From: a virus | Virus record (IMG/VR): IMGVR_UViG_3300025131_000177 | Span: 1-36,716 of that record | Strand: one strand, 5' to 3' | Length of the DNA stretch: 36,716 bases | In this document: positions 19,201 through 27,371 of the stretch, piece by piece | How positions within the stretch are numbered: the stretch's first letter is position 1 | Layout: every line of letters starts with the position of its first letter | The notes under the pieces: model-generated | What the model was told of the DNA's origin: nothing | Databases searched by the model: none | What the model saw: only the letters and a program-made list of their open reading frames with translations | Position numbers and translations under genes: made by a program

Positions 19201-22200
19201 CCAACCTGTCAACAATCCATATGGATCGTCTGATTTAAACTCCATTGTTGGAAATTTTGTTTGATACTTATTTCTCTCCAACACATGACTTTCAATAACA
19301 TTATAAATATCACCACTATAATCTGCTGATGCTGGCAATAATTGTCCGATAATTTCTGCGATTGATGAATCGAACCATTTAAAATATTCAATATACTTCT
19401 CCACATGCTTAACTTCTGTTACTCTGCGAAAGAAAATATTCCTCAACTTCTCCAATGCTTTATATCTATCACGATATCTATTAACGGGTTCGCCAATGAT
19501 ATTATTAAAATCAACAACACCAGCAAAGAATTGTAACATCTCTTCTGAAATTATACCATATATGCTCTTTTCTAAAACAAATCTATAATCTGGTACTGTT
19601 TGAACATTTCCAAATACCTTATCATCATCAGATAAAATTTGGACCATATCTGACGATACAACTATTTCCGGATCTGTAAATTTATATGCACTTATTGCCT
19701 GTGAGTTTACAACATCACTCGACGAGGTACCAAAACCAGAACCAGATCCGGCAAGTTGATATCCAGCTAAATTTCCTAACCAGCCGTAATTATTACGAAG
19801 CACAGCAGAGCCAGAGCTTATATCTGTCACTTCGTTTAATGCGCCGTTTGCATTAGAGCCTGTGACGTTATCAAAATTCCAATTAAGCGCTAATGTATTC
19901 CAATTTAAAATATCCAATCCTTGATTGTGTGCATGATTTTTATCACCCCAAGGAGAAAGATGGCGATTCGATCCAGAAACTCCGCGATTATTTACATCAA
20001 AAGCATGTTGTTCTAAATCACTATCCTCAAGATATTTTGCCCAATATTTAACATCATTCAATAAAACATCAGACTTGTATAATAAAGCGCCAGTAATATT
20101 TGTTTTTTGGGCGCCGGCATATAGTCTTTTATTTGACCTTAATATCTTCTGGCCAGCCGTTTGCGTAATAGAGGCTGATGTTGAAAACGTGTTTTGCACA
20201 TCTCCCATTACTGTATTGATGCCTTTAAATATAACATCATAAGTGTATGTGGTAGAACCAGTAACAATTTCTGTTAAAGGATAATTGCTTGGCTTTATTC
20301 TAACAGAGAAATTCCATTCGGTGTTATCATAAACATCATAAAATATACTACTTGTTAACGGCGTATATTGACCCGCAAGAGGATCGCCCGAAGATGTAAG
20401 CATAAAATAAGCATTTTTAGAATACTCTGTATCTCTAACAGCAAAAGCTTGAAAATTGGCGTAGTTATCGGAACCTGTTACAGTTGTTGTATCTATTCCA
20501 AGGCGGGCGCCCGACAACGACGAAGACGCAGGGACCGTCGCCATCCCAAACAAAGAAGAAGTTGTAAAACTTCTATCAAAAGTATCGATTCTTTTTTCAA
20601 AACTCGGAAATAACACACCTGCTTCAACAGTAAAGCCGTATCTGTCTTCGTATGTATTAAGCGATGAACTAACATTGCTTCCAGAAATATAACCGCGTGT
20701 TTCGCCGTCTGAAACAGCAGTTACCCCCTCTTTTGAAGCATTATAAATTGCCTTAACTTCTGTCGCAGATAAAATATCATTCCAAACGGCTACATCTGAT
20801 AGCTGGCCATTGAAGCCGTAGCTGCCGCCTTTATAATTTCCAATACATGCATCAGTTACTTTAATTGCATTCCAATCTGAACCGGCAGAATCTTGCGCTG
20901 TCACCGTTTGTTCTACGCCATTAACATATATTTTTGGAACATTAGCACCAGCAGTCGCATCATAAGTAATAACCACATGGGCCCATGTATTTAGAGATAT
21001 AGCGGCGGCGGAAGTATAAAAGTCTTTCCATGTATCATCCCAAAGAGTATTAAACCAAATAAGTTCTGTCGCTGTTGTCCACGCACGAACGATACCATCG
21101 GCTGCGGCTTCATTGCCCCTGCCGAATTCAAAAAGCCTACCAAGCGAACCACCGCCATCACCAACTTTATAAACCCACATAGAAAAAGACATTTTTGAAG
21201 TGCCGCCGTCTCCTATGATATCGTTCCAAACCGCAGCAGTTCCAATATTAACCCCCATATCGGCGCCGTCAAAACCACAACTAGCGGTTTGAACATAAAT
21301 GGAAGGATAATTCGATTCAGAAAAAGAAAGTCGCGAAAGAGTTGACCAATCGTCACCATCTACGTTACTAACCGCAAGGGCTTCATCCAAGATATTGTCG
21401 GCAGCAGATCGATCTTTGTCCATCCTCCACCAACCCTTTAAAGAGCTAGACGCAGCATACATATGGGCGCCGCCGAACCAATCATTTTTAGTTAAATCAT
21501 AAGTAGTCGCATATGGGCGGGCTTGATAAACAGTTCCAGATAAGTTATTCTTATGATTAAAATTCAAAGCTGTCTTATTAACGAGAATTTGAGTAAGATT
21601 GTTTTTTAACTCATAAGTTCGTCTATTAGAATAAGCATTTAATTTGATCAGTCTTTCATCGATATTAAAACATCTAAATACATTGCGAATTGCTTTTTCT
21701 GTGCCTTTTGCTTTAAAGATGTGAGCAAGGTTGTTGTAAAGATTCAAATAAATTAAGTTCTTTGTTTCTGTTAGATCGCCTTCAAATAATGTAGTTTGAT
21801 CTCGATTCATAAAACGCTCAAGTACATCTGAATCAATAAATGTTTCTGGGGTGTATAAACCCAATGACTGTGGCATATGCTGCGCGAACGGCAACGGCAC
21901 ATACGAAGAGCTAGTATATGTTTGATTTCTAAATCTGGCAACAGACGATATTAAAAGATAAAGTTTATCAAAATAAACACCAATAATGTGTGACATTATT
22001 TTTAAATTATTAATGTCTGCGCCGGCATCATTATTTTCTTGCTCTTCCACCACCCAAGCCGGTAACATGCTCAATATTGAAGTATTATTATTTGAATCAT
22101 GAAAGGAGCCGCTACTTAATAGATTTGTTTTTACCGTCACCACGTCTGGATGATCTGTGCGAATAATTGGATCTTCGTATTCTACCGTCGCTGCGCTAGC

Positions 22201-23601
22201 TGATATTATCGCGGAACCGGTATTTCTAGAATTTGAACCATAACCAGTCCAAGTTCCGTTACTAATCCTTCCGCTATAGTCTAATACTACATTATCAGTG
22301 GTGCTGGTTCCCGTTATACCTTCGTTAAATTTATAATAGAGTCCAAGCGTTGTATTGGAAATATCTGTATTTGTGCCGGCGCCTACTTGGGTAAAATAAT
22401 GTTTGGCAATCTCATGAGAGCTTCTTCGGATTTTCCAAAAACGGAATTCATCGAGAGAGCCGTCTAGTTTACCGCCGCCGGCTAGCTCAGATGGGCCGTC
22501 ATGACTAGCTGACGCTTCCGAAAGCGTACCAGACGGAGCAGTCAAGAGGCCGGCAATTCTGCCCATCATATTTTTGGAATTTAGCTCATTTAGATTTGCC
22601 GTAACAACATTGGTATCATCCAACTGTCCGTTGATGTGTAGTTTAGAGATAAAGTTGGATCCACTATTATAGAATGAAAAAGCGTAATGTCTCCATTCTC
22701 CTAAAGAACTTGAACCGGCGCCAATTGATTGTTGAAAAATTCCTGTTGCCTTCGTATTTGGAGCAGCAACACCATTATCATTACCCGATTGCGCTGTGAC
22801 TATCCATGGTTGGGCGCGAGTGCTAGCATTTCTCAAATCAAGCGCAATCGTAATACGACCAAAATCGGCGCTAGAGCTTAATTCATTGTTCCACATATCA
22901 AAAACTACTTGTCTTTGGGTGTCTGTCACTGTCGCATCCGATCCGCTTTTATACCAAAATTCAACAGTTATGCCATTATCAAAGTCTGATTTTAAATTTG
23001 ATTCACGTGAGCCTGAACCATAATTGCTTATGAGACTATTGTTTGTGTAAATGTCGGTATCATATACATTGGCAAAACTTCTGTTCGACGAATTAGGATT
23101 TTGAAATAACTTCGCCGTAGTTGCAGCTGTGACTGTATTTGGGCCACCATAAACGGTAATATATTCGGTGGTAGTCGATACACCATAGCCGCCGCTAGCT
23201 GCCAATACATTTTTTCCAGCGGCAGTGGAACCCCTATTTCCCCAACCATCAGCACTTAAGATGACATAACCTGTGCTTTTAGGATAAAGATTGTCAAAAA
23301 CATATTTGTCAATATCTAATGATTCATTATAAAATTCATTAGTCTCGGCGTCAGAGCCATCATATGGATAGAAATCAGCAACCCTCTCCATTGCAGATTT
23401 ATAATATAAATATGCAGAACCATATCTAGCAAAGTTGGCAGGATCCGTATAATCAACTTGAGGAATATATGTTTCCTGCTTCTCGCTGACAGCCTTAACA
23501 TTTCTTTCCGACTCTACCTCTTGAAAAGCTTCTTTATTGGTAGTATCGGAAAGGTAATTGTTAGAGTTGTCTGTGGAATCGAAAAGCTTTTTAATACTCA
23601 T
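13255..23601 (-). CDS. Giant baseplate-associated protein with two LamG-type domains and a possible gpI/gp7-like region, 3448 aa
   Basis: This 10.3-kb frame fills over a quarter of the window. A conserved-looking start (about 45-100, including DYTDPANFARYGSAYLYYKSAMERVADF across several strands) leads into a first LamG/concanavalin-like domain (about 200-400; VEFWYKSG, EWRHYAFSF, LDEFRFWKIRRS). Next is a helical part (about 490-660) with LYNNLAHIFKAKGTEKAIRNV, which recalls P2 gpI/T4 gp7 wedge proteins. A second LamG domain follows (about 715-955; FSMWVYKVG, NTWAHVVITYD, LSDVAVWNDILSA). The remaining 2400 residues are beta-like and Ser/Gly-rich, with another helical section near 1350-1460. 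Its start overlaps the DNRLRE-like gene by 11 bp and has only a weak ribosome-binding site. LamG folds commonly bind glycans, so host-surface binding is likely. The gpI relation is tentative. Confidence 0.72.
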   Translation of the reverse strand: MSIKKLFDSTDNSNNYLSDTTNKEAFQEVESERNVKAVSEKQETYIPQVDYTDPANFARYGSAYLYYKSAMERVADFYPYDGSDAETNEFYNESLDIDKYVFDNLYPKSTGYVILSADGWGNRGSTAAGKNVLAASGGYGVSTTTEYITVYGGPNTVTAATTAKLFQNPNSSNRSFANVYDTDIYTNNSLISNYGSGSRESNLKSDFDNGITVEFWYKSGSDATVTDTQRQVVFDMWNNELSSSADFGRITIALDLRNASTRAQPWIVTAQSGNDNGVAAPNTKATGIFQQSIGAGSSSLGEWRHYAFSFYNSGSNFISKLHINGQLDDTNVVTANLNELNSKNMMGRIAGLLTAPSGTLSEASASHDGPSELAGGGKLDGSLDEFRFWKIRRSSHEIAKHYFTQVGAGTNTDISNTTLGLYYKFNEGITGTSTTDNVVLDYSGRISNGTWTGYGSNSRNTGSAIISASAATVEYEDPIIRTDHPDVVTVKTNLLSSGSFHDSNNNTSILSMLPAWVVEEQENNDAGADINNLKIMSHIIGVYFDKLYLLISSVARFRNQTYTSSSYVPLPFAQHMPQSLGLYTPETFIDSDVLERFMNRDQTTLFEGDLTETKNLIYLNLYNNLAHIFKAKGTEKAIRNVFRCFNIDERLIKLNAYSNRRTYELKNNLTQILVNKTALNFNHKNNLSGTVYQARPYATTYDLTKNDWFGGAHMYAASSSLKGWWRMDKDRSAADNILDEALAVSNVDGDDWSTLSRLSFSESNYPSIYVQTASCGFDGADMGVNIGTAAVWNDIIGDGGTSKMSFSMWVYKVGDGGGSLGRLFEFGRGNEAAADGIVRAWTTATELIWFNTLWDDTWKDFYTSAAAISLNTWAHVVITYDATAGANVPKIYVNGVEQTVTAQDSAGSDWNAIKVTDACIGNYKGGSYGFNGQLSDVAVWNDILSATEVKAIYNASKEGVTAVSDGETRGYISGSNVSSSLNTYEDRYGFTVEAGVLFPSFEKRIDTFDRSFTTSSLFGMATVPASSSLSGARLGIDTTTVTGSDNYANFQAFAVRDTEYSKNAYFMLTSSGDPLAGQYTPLTSSIFYDVYDNTEWNFSVRIKPSNYPLTEIVTGSTTYTYDVIFKGINTVMGDVQNTFSTSASITQTAGQKILRSNKRLYAGAQKTNITGALLYKSDVLLNDVKYWAKYLEDSDLEQHAFDVNNRGVSGSNRHLSPWGDKNHAHNQGLDILNWNTLALNWNFDNVTGSNANGALNEVTDISSGSAVLRNNYGWLGNLAGYQLAGSGSGFGTSSSDVVNSQAISAYKFTDPEIVVSSDMVQILSDDDKVFGNVQTVPDYRFVLEKSIYGIISEEMLQFFAGVVDFNNIIGEPVNRYRDRYKALEKLRNIFFRRVTEVKHVEKYIEYFKWFDSSIAEIIGQLLPASADYSGDIYNVIESHVLERNKYQTKFPTMEFKSDDPYGLLTGWSEASWAAVQDSSPPPASPRKTNEKPRFWLQRADRSSAELTSGDATVDTQRNTIRDTIWSAPTLTQSAPVVSDAGGTNYTGSWMSDRQFAKTYNLELQNPFGRKNKAILLRGGTNFEHKKDIHFVYNALYPAGPVNTDDGNFIPKNILISFRDDMELLEETSQWEVSNKYKDHIKRHMKVQHGRDWEDGLGYSNFKSSFAFPFNVISSSVVSGYNMQVVQKVTAAVEITNLHHDVYGPDMEKPMQGTFTEFAVGGHQSRHVALNKSSSTKTLFTSGLDNYLTRPEAWKIVLGVCDTGHGPGNTTTGAIGMVGADYPWPEANAVGATPYPMTASQKAVYYRDELAKRPVNIRNIQSTTSSVLGNYSKNYEVVYTVGAYTNPRRFIDKQPALPTPVVNHITTVKSSSTNIINNFINLHRGEDGHFDFDLTYAPTQFTGSGNKTVIVNRFAVHGGPEVMSRGFQDLRGSEFSPYNCISYRNLTVIKPSQGPSGTISEATGSGIPGIRVYDIHGKDYGLRAHLARHSAKFGRDSFWVTSNWGASTDESASFHKIPRNTTKDIRLSADTPTTASVYDNFFVQHQIPRKDKNYAWFTASLNISSSTNDMRYYQLAPTFGTLEGYYSTSAGIESYFDFITGSSYTASAHPSFVQSTNRLNLFIRDPVDDSTNIIGYATTANVANYINTPLVVDTMGVAIAANNLDTHYFNLLMAKRGNLYGWSWKKAGFRQSDNPILYKEKLNNQISVLTGSSDSIAKYRLTPLSTKGRPTLINFSISTTKDVTIKATHNNSHIFFDETAFNNFVFSSDQLNSQTSFDKLTSAVAQTGYRVNWVVYSEALYPSLYNEYYSSSIQRAGYDNEYWRDNSANRVTLGATFNNSFGVNNYNISQSAWLLDPQDDFLTRTVAAGPSAVNPATDTAVTVGAILSSADLRLSGSSGELQNNYFFSNPYYGTGSGVAAAMRMHDRSMIRGLSPAALYSRKHMLPNPKSVVAKMGVAVAETGSLSYFSDGFKIASMVDIYCGEALWEAGSQAGLVVKNGSTVTYQSYPSKPWFNEYSDYSYELKLIAKDFSVLPEFRISEHIDDYEKYGLFNKGKTDTFSIPGTSLDSSNSGFYKDYSNSDFMSNFLNIKNSTSLNAKEIKLVCSAAIRFNPYKGFYPAQRTLDLVSQFSSSHVDGLYATGSEVFISGAGGIAETAPDGRTAPSGQQLINRLGGALRPLVQPLFAPGILYNSIKSGLAVDYPVVVDETKLGKFYYSSSVTYNGTAYALNTSTGTLRSASAEAVGSGSNWALGVRTYATSSDQTDSGWNGTGSYFDVRIPFEAIINPENHINGVMLPDMEAHPSASVNATASWGGTPADTLYSKMASNFFGEVGSFFLKDGTYTKLESGVVTNDLRFESGSVYGARLKIRRSALGARTYQYESSSWGNNQGYGKFGALLYTASNYVSSSEYPIPQDPRQNPGYKETFTMYSRPTSFGPDCAGRPTGSYATSSYVINRAPADCFNGFNWAYTPPYYYGEAWVDFVFWPDHTKSYDLEQILAETQVIYRRVDSGHEYADASGEGTETALLANFSNTSSFYESGQHFRSIYGGKAVNDNAMQLSASINLFGVDTILEQEKDKFGNLIKTTNKISGKRWIIQPKFETPMLNFNDVGIHGIKASNNNLTVPDNFGAAATPRGMWHQFGVIPEKSTLGVFMEIGDIPKNWLKYHYDVLENNSFYNNNGSILGSTVNKKMKSLSDLVGFEKTNSSVRLGELANTKTIKEAVVAIPYIIESVSLADNTTLSSEFRSTRKKFIELPEERYAAALEDAAGSLSGDSLDAAGKSIRKLLQKMDKYILPPQFDFKNNDSVDPIVMYMFEFEYKLDKDDLSYIWQNIAPRDYRKMEIQVESVAHELINTELLDEDILMNNENLRWMVFKVKQKGQTEYNDQIVTQAGSSNSSIFNMKEGSLNRTSESDDYNLAFNWPYDYLSFVEMVKFEAEVLYASGSNGG

Positions 23602-25165
23602 AATCTTCTACTCGAAACTTAAATGTTTGATTTTGCTCCATCCAGGATCGTAAAGCTGCATCGTAAAACGAGAACTTAAATGCATATTCATATCCAGGCT
23701 CTAATAAGCCCATATCAAAATCAAAATAGTTCCCAGAAACGTCATGTGATAGATATGTGTGATAATCGCTTCCAGTGCCATATGGAACTGCCTCATAAGC
23801 ATCCAATGTTCTTAATACCCGATAAGAAGCACTATAGATTGTTACCACAGGTGGAGATGTTTTTGCTTTAGTATAAATGGTTGGATTCCAATTTTTATTC
23901 CTTACATATAAATTAAATCTTGCCGTTTCATCTGATCGATATTTATCATGTAAATTAGTAATATTCAAATAATAAATTGGCTTTGCAATATTATCGCCAC
24001 CAGATAATGTCTTGGGTTTAAACGAAGCAGTTGCATATTCCGTACTTCCGCTGTGCCATATATCATATAGCGTCCCTACGGGTGTTGAGGCGGCAGTAAT
24101 AGCGACAGAAGCTGAATAAATACCGGTAGAGACATATCCACCAGTTATATTAAGCTTACTATCATATAAAATCAACTTTGAACCTGATGGTGCTGTGTCA
24201 TCTGTTGAGCCAGAATATAAACTAACTAAAACGCTTCCCGTAAGAGTCTCGCTGCCAGTGCCAGGAAGATTGGATAATTGTCCACGAATATAGTTATAAA
24301 GATAAATTGTATTCAAATTATCAGCAGCTTGTGCCATGGAGCTACTATAGTAAAAGTCGCCTCGTTGATCTACAACGCGATTATCCCAACGGGCTTCAAC
24401 AACAGGTCGTTTGAAGAAATATTCTGAACCTCTGGCGAAAAACCGTTTAGTATAATAAGAAACAGTGGCGCCTCCGGTAAGAGGCAAGACAGAATATGAA
24501 GCAGTGTTGGCGCCAACTGAAGCGCTGGCTTCATAACTAGACGAAAAATGAACGCCTATTCCATTATTTGTGATTGTGTCTGCAATCCAATGTTCTACTA
24601 AAGGCGTTATGTCAACTCTAATGTCCTCTAATCCAGTAGTTAACGAAACATTAAATTGAGGATCTGCTGAGCCAGTTCGATAGGAGCCGCCAACGCTGTC
24701 ATATGTCGCGTAACTACTTCCTGTCCAGGGCATAGTGTTTGATGCGCTCATCCAGTTGGCGCCGATGCTTCCTCTAGTAATGTCGCTATAATTTTCGAGA
24801 TCCAGACCAACACCCTCTTGCCAAGTTTGTGCCACAGCACGAATCGATAATGTATAATCAACTGGAACGGTTTTTGAATGCCGTGCGTTAAACATTCGAA
24901 GATAAAAACTCACACTACCACTAGCAGGAATTACTGAATTTGTTCTATCAGTAGTAATGTCTGTAATAGGAAACTTTAATAAAATTCTAGAAAGCTCTTG
25001 CGATCCTTCTGTTGTTGATGTATTTTCAGTTTGTCTTCCATAAACTGAAAACGTCTCCAAAACATCGGCATGCCCTGCATTAGCACCAGTTCCTCGTGTA
25101 GCTAAATTAGACTGATATGCATTTGTAATCGTTGTATCGGCCGAAGCAGTATAGCGTTTTAGCAT
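23591..25165 (-). CDS. DNRLRE-like beta-sandwich structural protein, 524 aa
   Basis: The N-terminal 200 residues follow the DNRLRE pattern: an opening SADTTITNAYQSNLATRG, then SRILLKFPITDI, SVSFYLRMFNA and TWQEGVG, then VDITPLVEHWI near 225. This module is a jelly-roll seen in surface and carbohydrate-associated proteins and in phage tails. A second half of beta-like Ser/Tyr-rich sequence ends in NQTFKFRVEDYEY, similar to the ends of other proteins in this operon. The start ATG shares one base with the gp6-like stop (TAATG) and has AAAGGA upstream, so it is translationally coupled to the wedge gene. Position between gp6-like and the LamG giant suggests a baseplate component, perhaps linking wedge to adhesin. 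Confidence 0.65.
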   Translation of the reverse strand: MLKRYTASADTTITNAYQSNLATRGTGANAGHADVLETFSVYGRQTENTSTTEGSQELSRILLKFPITDITTDRTNSVIPASGSVSFYLRMFNARHSKTVPVDYTLSIRAVAQTWQEGVGLDLENYSDITRGSIGANWMSASNTMPWTGSSYATYDSVGGSYRTGSADPQFNVSLTTGLEDIRVDITPLVEHWIADTITNNGIGVHFSSSYEASASVGANTASYSVLPLTGGATVSYYTKRFFARGSEYFFKRPVVEARWDNRVVDQRGDFYYSSSMAQAADNLNTIYLYNYIRGQLSNLPGTGSETLTGSVLVSLYSGSTDDTAPSGSKLILYDSKLNITGGYVSTGIYSASVAITAASTPVGTLYDIWHSGSTEYATASFKPKTLSGGDNIAKPIYYLNITNLHDKYRSDETARFNLYVRNKNWNPTIYTKAKTSPPVVTIYSASYRVLRTLDAYEAVPYGTGSDYHTYLSHDVSGNYFDFDMGLLEPGYEYAFKFSFYDAALRSWMEQNQTFKFRVEDYEY

Positions 25166-26961
25166 TATCTAATCTTTCCTTTGAAATCCGACTTAGGAAA
25201 TTTAATCTCCAAAATAGCATTCTTTGGAACAACTAAATAGCTTCCATCCGGTGATAAATTTGAATTAATATTTATTTCTGCTCCGGAGTAATCACCGCCA
25301 GTTTTATTATTCAACTTTACTTTCACCACATCCAAAACACCTTTTACATTCTTCAATGTTGCATAAATATCACTAATATAAATCGGTTCTCCAATAAAAA
25401 ATGCTGTCGAATATTTGTTTTTCAAAGCAGTCATACAAGCGTCTAATAAAATAAATCTATCTGCATTCGTTGCCGGTTTGACAATAAAATCAATTCCTAT
25501 ATTAATAATATATGGATCTAAAATATCAATTGTATCACTTATCATTCTAAAATTATTTAGCCAAATTTTTAAGTTGTTTTTTATTGTTGAATTTGTTAAT
25601 GTTAATTTATTATTTTGATCTTCTGAAATAACATACAAATTCAAATTTCGTTTAAGTGAATCTGGATCTCTCTGTATTGAGCATCTTTTAATCGAACCAA
25701 ATTTCGGTGCCATTCGATATGCAAGATTTTCGTAATCTGCTTGTGTAACTGCTCTATTTTGAGTAGGAAATGTATCAAAAATTCTTCTTTTGATTTCATT
25801 AGTGGTAACACTCGTAACATCCCCAACTATCGGCTCTTCATTGTTAACTTCTAATGACGAAATAACCGACTGCAATGTGCTTTCAGTTAATGTCTCTCTA
25901 TTCGCAAAATCCATCATAACGCTACTAACTGTCTTAATTCCACCAACGCCAATATTTGAATTAGTTGGATTTGTGACTCTATACATAATTGTTAATTTAG
26001 TATTACTAGGAACAATTCCATAATTTTCATTTCTAGAAAGACGAGTTGGATCAAAAGTAGTATCAGTAACGTAATCTTTTCCAAAAACATTCATTGCTAC
26101 AGCTTGTGGGTTAGCAACAACATTTGATTCGCCAGATTTACCACTTCCAAACTGAAGATATGAATTAGTTCTATCTCTATCGACAACAAATTTGCGAGAA
26201 ACCAAAAATGGCTTAATAATAGAAGGAACATTATCATTCTTAAAATTAGTATTCGATATCTCTTTAAATACCATATCTTGCGCAAGATATTCTACTTCAA
26301 AATATTCATTACCTTCTGAATCGGTAACGCTAATAATTTCCGAAACATTTGCTGACGCTATTTTTATCTTTTTAAATCTCTCATAAGCTCCAATATCATA
26401 TTGTTCCTGTTTAAAATACCCTGAAACAACTCTTCCGTAAGCTTTAATAGCATAATAAGTGGGAGCACCGGTGCTAGCATCCACTCTTGCAGTAACAACT
26501 GGATTTCTTGGTGCTGCAAAATCTATATTTTCTGTTAAAACAAAATTTATTCCTGTTGAAGAAGTAAATCGAGTACCTTTTTTCAAGATAGGAATATAAT
26601 CTGTATCCGGTCCAATACCAGTGGAGGATGCCGGCACAAGAATAAAAAGAGCAACTACTCCATATGTCGATGGTCTGCCGGTATGTTTGTACCCCATTAT
26701 TTTACCATGACGTAATACATTATTATACTGGTAAGCAGTATCTAAAAAAGCTTCATTGACGTTATAATCTAAATAAAATGAAAGCTGATCACCAACATAC
26801 GCCACAGCATCTAACATCATAGAGCCAAACGATGCTTCGCTAAAATCCTGAAAAGTATCTGGATAAAACCGTTCTGCAATTCCCATTAAATCATTTCGAA
26901 TGCTTTGATATTCTCTATGAGTATAATCAATCGGTACAATCTTTTTTTGTTCATCTGACAT
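25165..26961 (-). CDS. Baseplate wedge protein, gp6/baseplate J-like
   Basis: At 598 residues it is close in size to T4 gp6 (660). The N-terminal region (about 10-100) carries the family pattern: FSEASFGSMMLDAVAYVGDQ, then FYLDYNVNEAFLDTA, VLRHGKIMGY and GRPSTYG. The C-terminal third includes NRAVTQADYENLAYRMAPKF and GSIKRCSI, then a domain typical of J-like proteins. In contractile tails this protein dimerises to form the ring of the baseplate that triggers sheath contraction. It follows the gp25-like gene by 15 bp, the standard W-J order. The ATG at 26961 has GAGGG upstream. No sign of truncation or frameshift is seen. Confidence 0.88.
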   Translation of the reverse strand: MSDEQKKIVPIDYTHREYQSIRNDLMGIAERFYPDTFQDFSEASFGSMMLDAVAYVGDQLSFYLDYNVNEAFLDTAYQYNNVLRHGKIMGYKHTGRPSTYGVVALFILVPASSTGIGPDTDYIPILKKGTRFTSSTGINFVLTENIDFAAPRNPVVTARVDASTGAPTYYAIKAYGRVVSGYFKQEQYDIGAYERFKKIKIASANVSEIISVTDSEGNEYFEVEYLAQDMVFKEISNTNFKNDNVPSIIKPFLVSRKFVVDRDRTNSYLQFGSGKSGESNVVANPQAVAMNVFGKDYVTDTTFDPTRLSRNENYGIVPSNTKLTIMYRVTNPTNSNIGVGGIKTVSSVMMDFANRETLTESTLQSVISSLEVNNEEPIVGDVTSVTTNEIKRRIFDTFPTQNRAVTQADYENLAYRMAPKFGSIKRCSIQRDPDSLKRNLNLYVISEDQNNKLTLTNSTIKNNLKIWLNNFRMISDTIDILDPYIINIGIDFIVKPATNADRFILLDACMTALKNKYSTAFFIGEPIYISDIYATLKNVKGVLDVVKVKLNNKTGGDYSGAEININSNLSPDGSYLVVPKNAILEIKFPKSDFKGKIR

Positions 26962-26976
26962 AAAAAACCCTCATTT

Positions 26977-27345
26977 TTAAATAGTAATTTCTAAGAAATC
27001 TCTATCACCAATATTCGGAATAGAATAAATTATAGAAAACGCTAAACGATTATTATCTGCATCAGCAATACCGAAAGCAATATTCATTATTGATATAACT
27101 GGTAAATAGATATTAACTTGTTCTCTTATTTTACTATCTATTTGTGATTCGATTCCAGAACCATAATTTTCAAATAAAAACTGTTTCAAACCTACTCCGA
27201 AATCTGGATCCATCACACGTTCACCAGGATCAGTCAATAAAAGCATCTTTAAATTTTGTCTAATCAACTTCTTAATACTCTTTATCATTACAAACCCGTC
27301 GCCATCATCCAATTCTAACGGAAGTGCTACACTATAAGAAGCCAT
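26977..27345 (-). CDS. Baseplate wedge protein, GPW/gp25 family
   Basis: This 122-residue protein has the usual length and pattern of the GPW/gp25 family: an N-terminal strand, a helix (IKSIKKLIRQNLKMLLLT), the signature PGERVMDPDFGVGL at residues 40-53, then helices and a final strand. In T4 and related contractile systems gp25 joins the wedge to the first sheath ring. The Glu-Arg pair (42-43) is the family's most conserved feature. GAGG lies upstream of the ATG at 27345. Its position directly before the gp6-like gene is the classical wedge order and makes the assignment robust. Confidence 0.92.
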   Translation of the reverse strand: MASYSVALPLELDDGDGFVMIKSIKKLIRQNLKMLLLTDPGERVMDPDFGVGLKQFLFENYGSGIESQIDSKIREQVNIYLPVISIMNIAFGIADADNNRLAFSIIYSIPNIGDRDFLEITI

Positions 27346-27371
27346 TTTTATTTACCTCACTATAAATAGGA

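Noticed and set aside
26961-26985. ACTATTTAA before the gp6-like gene as another copy of the intergenic motif
   Set aside because: Here it is simply the last codons and stop of the gp25-like gene (Thr-Ile-stop), so it is not independent evidence.
27361-27368. TATAAATA, identical to the T4 late-promoter core, in the gap before gp25-like
   Set aside because: It is on the plus strand, pointing away from all the genes. The minus-strand reading (CTATTTATAG) does not match the T4 late consensus.
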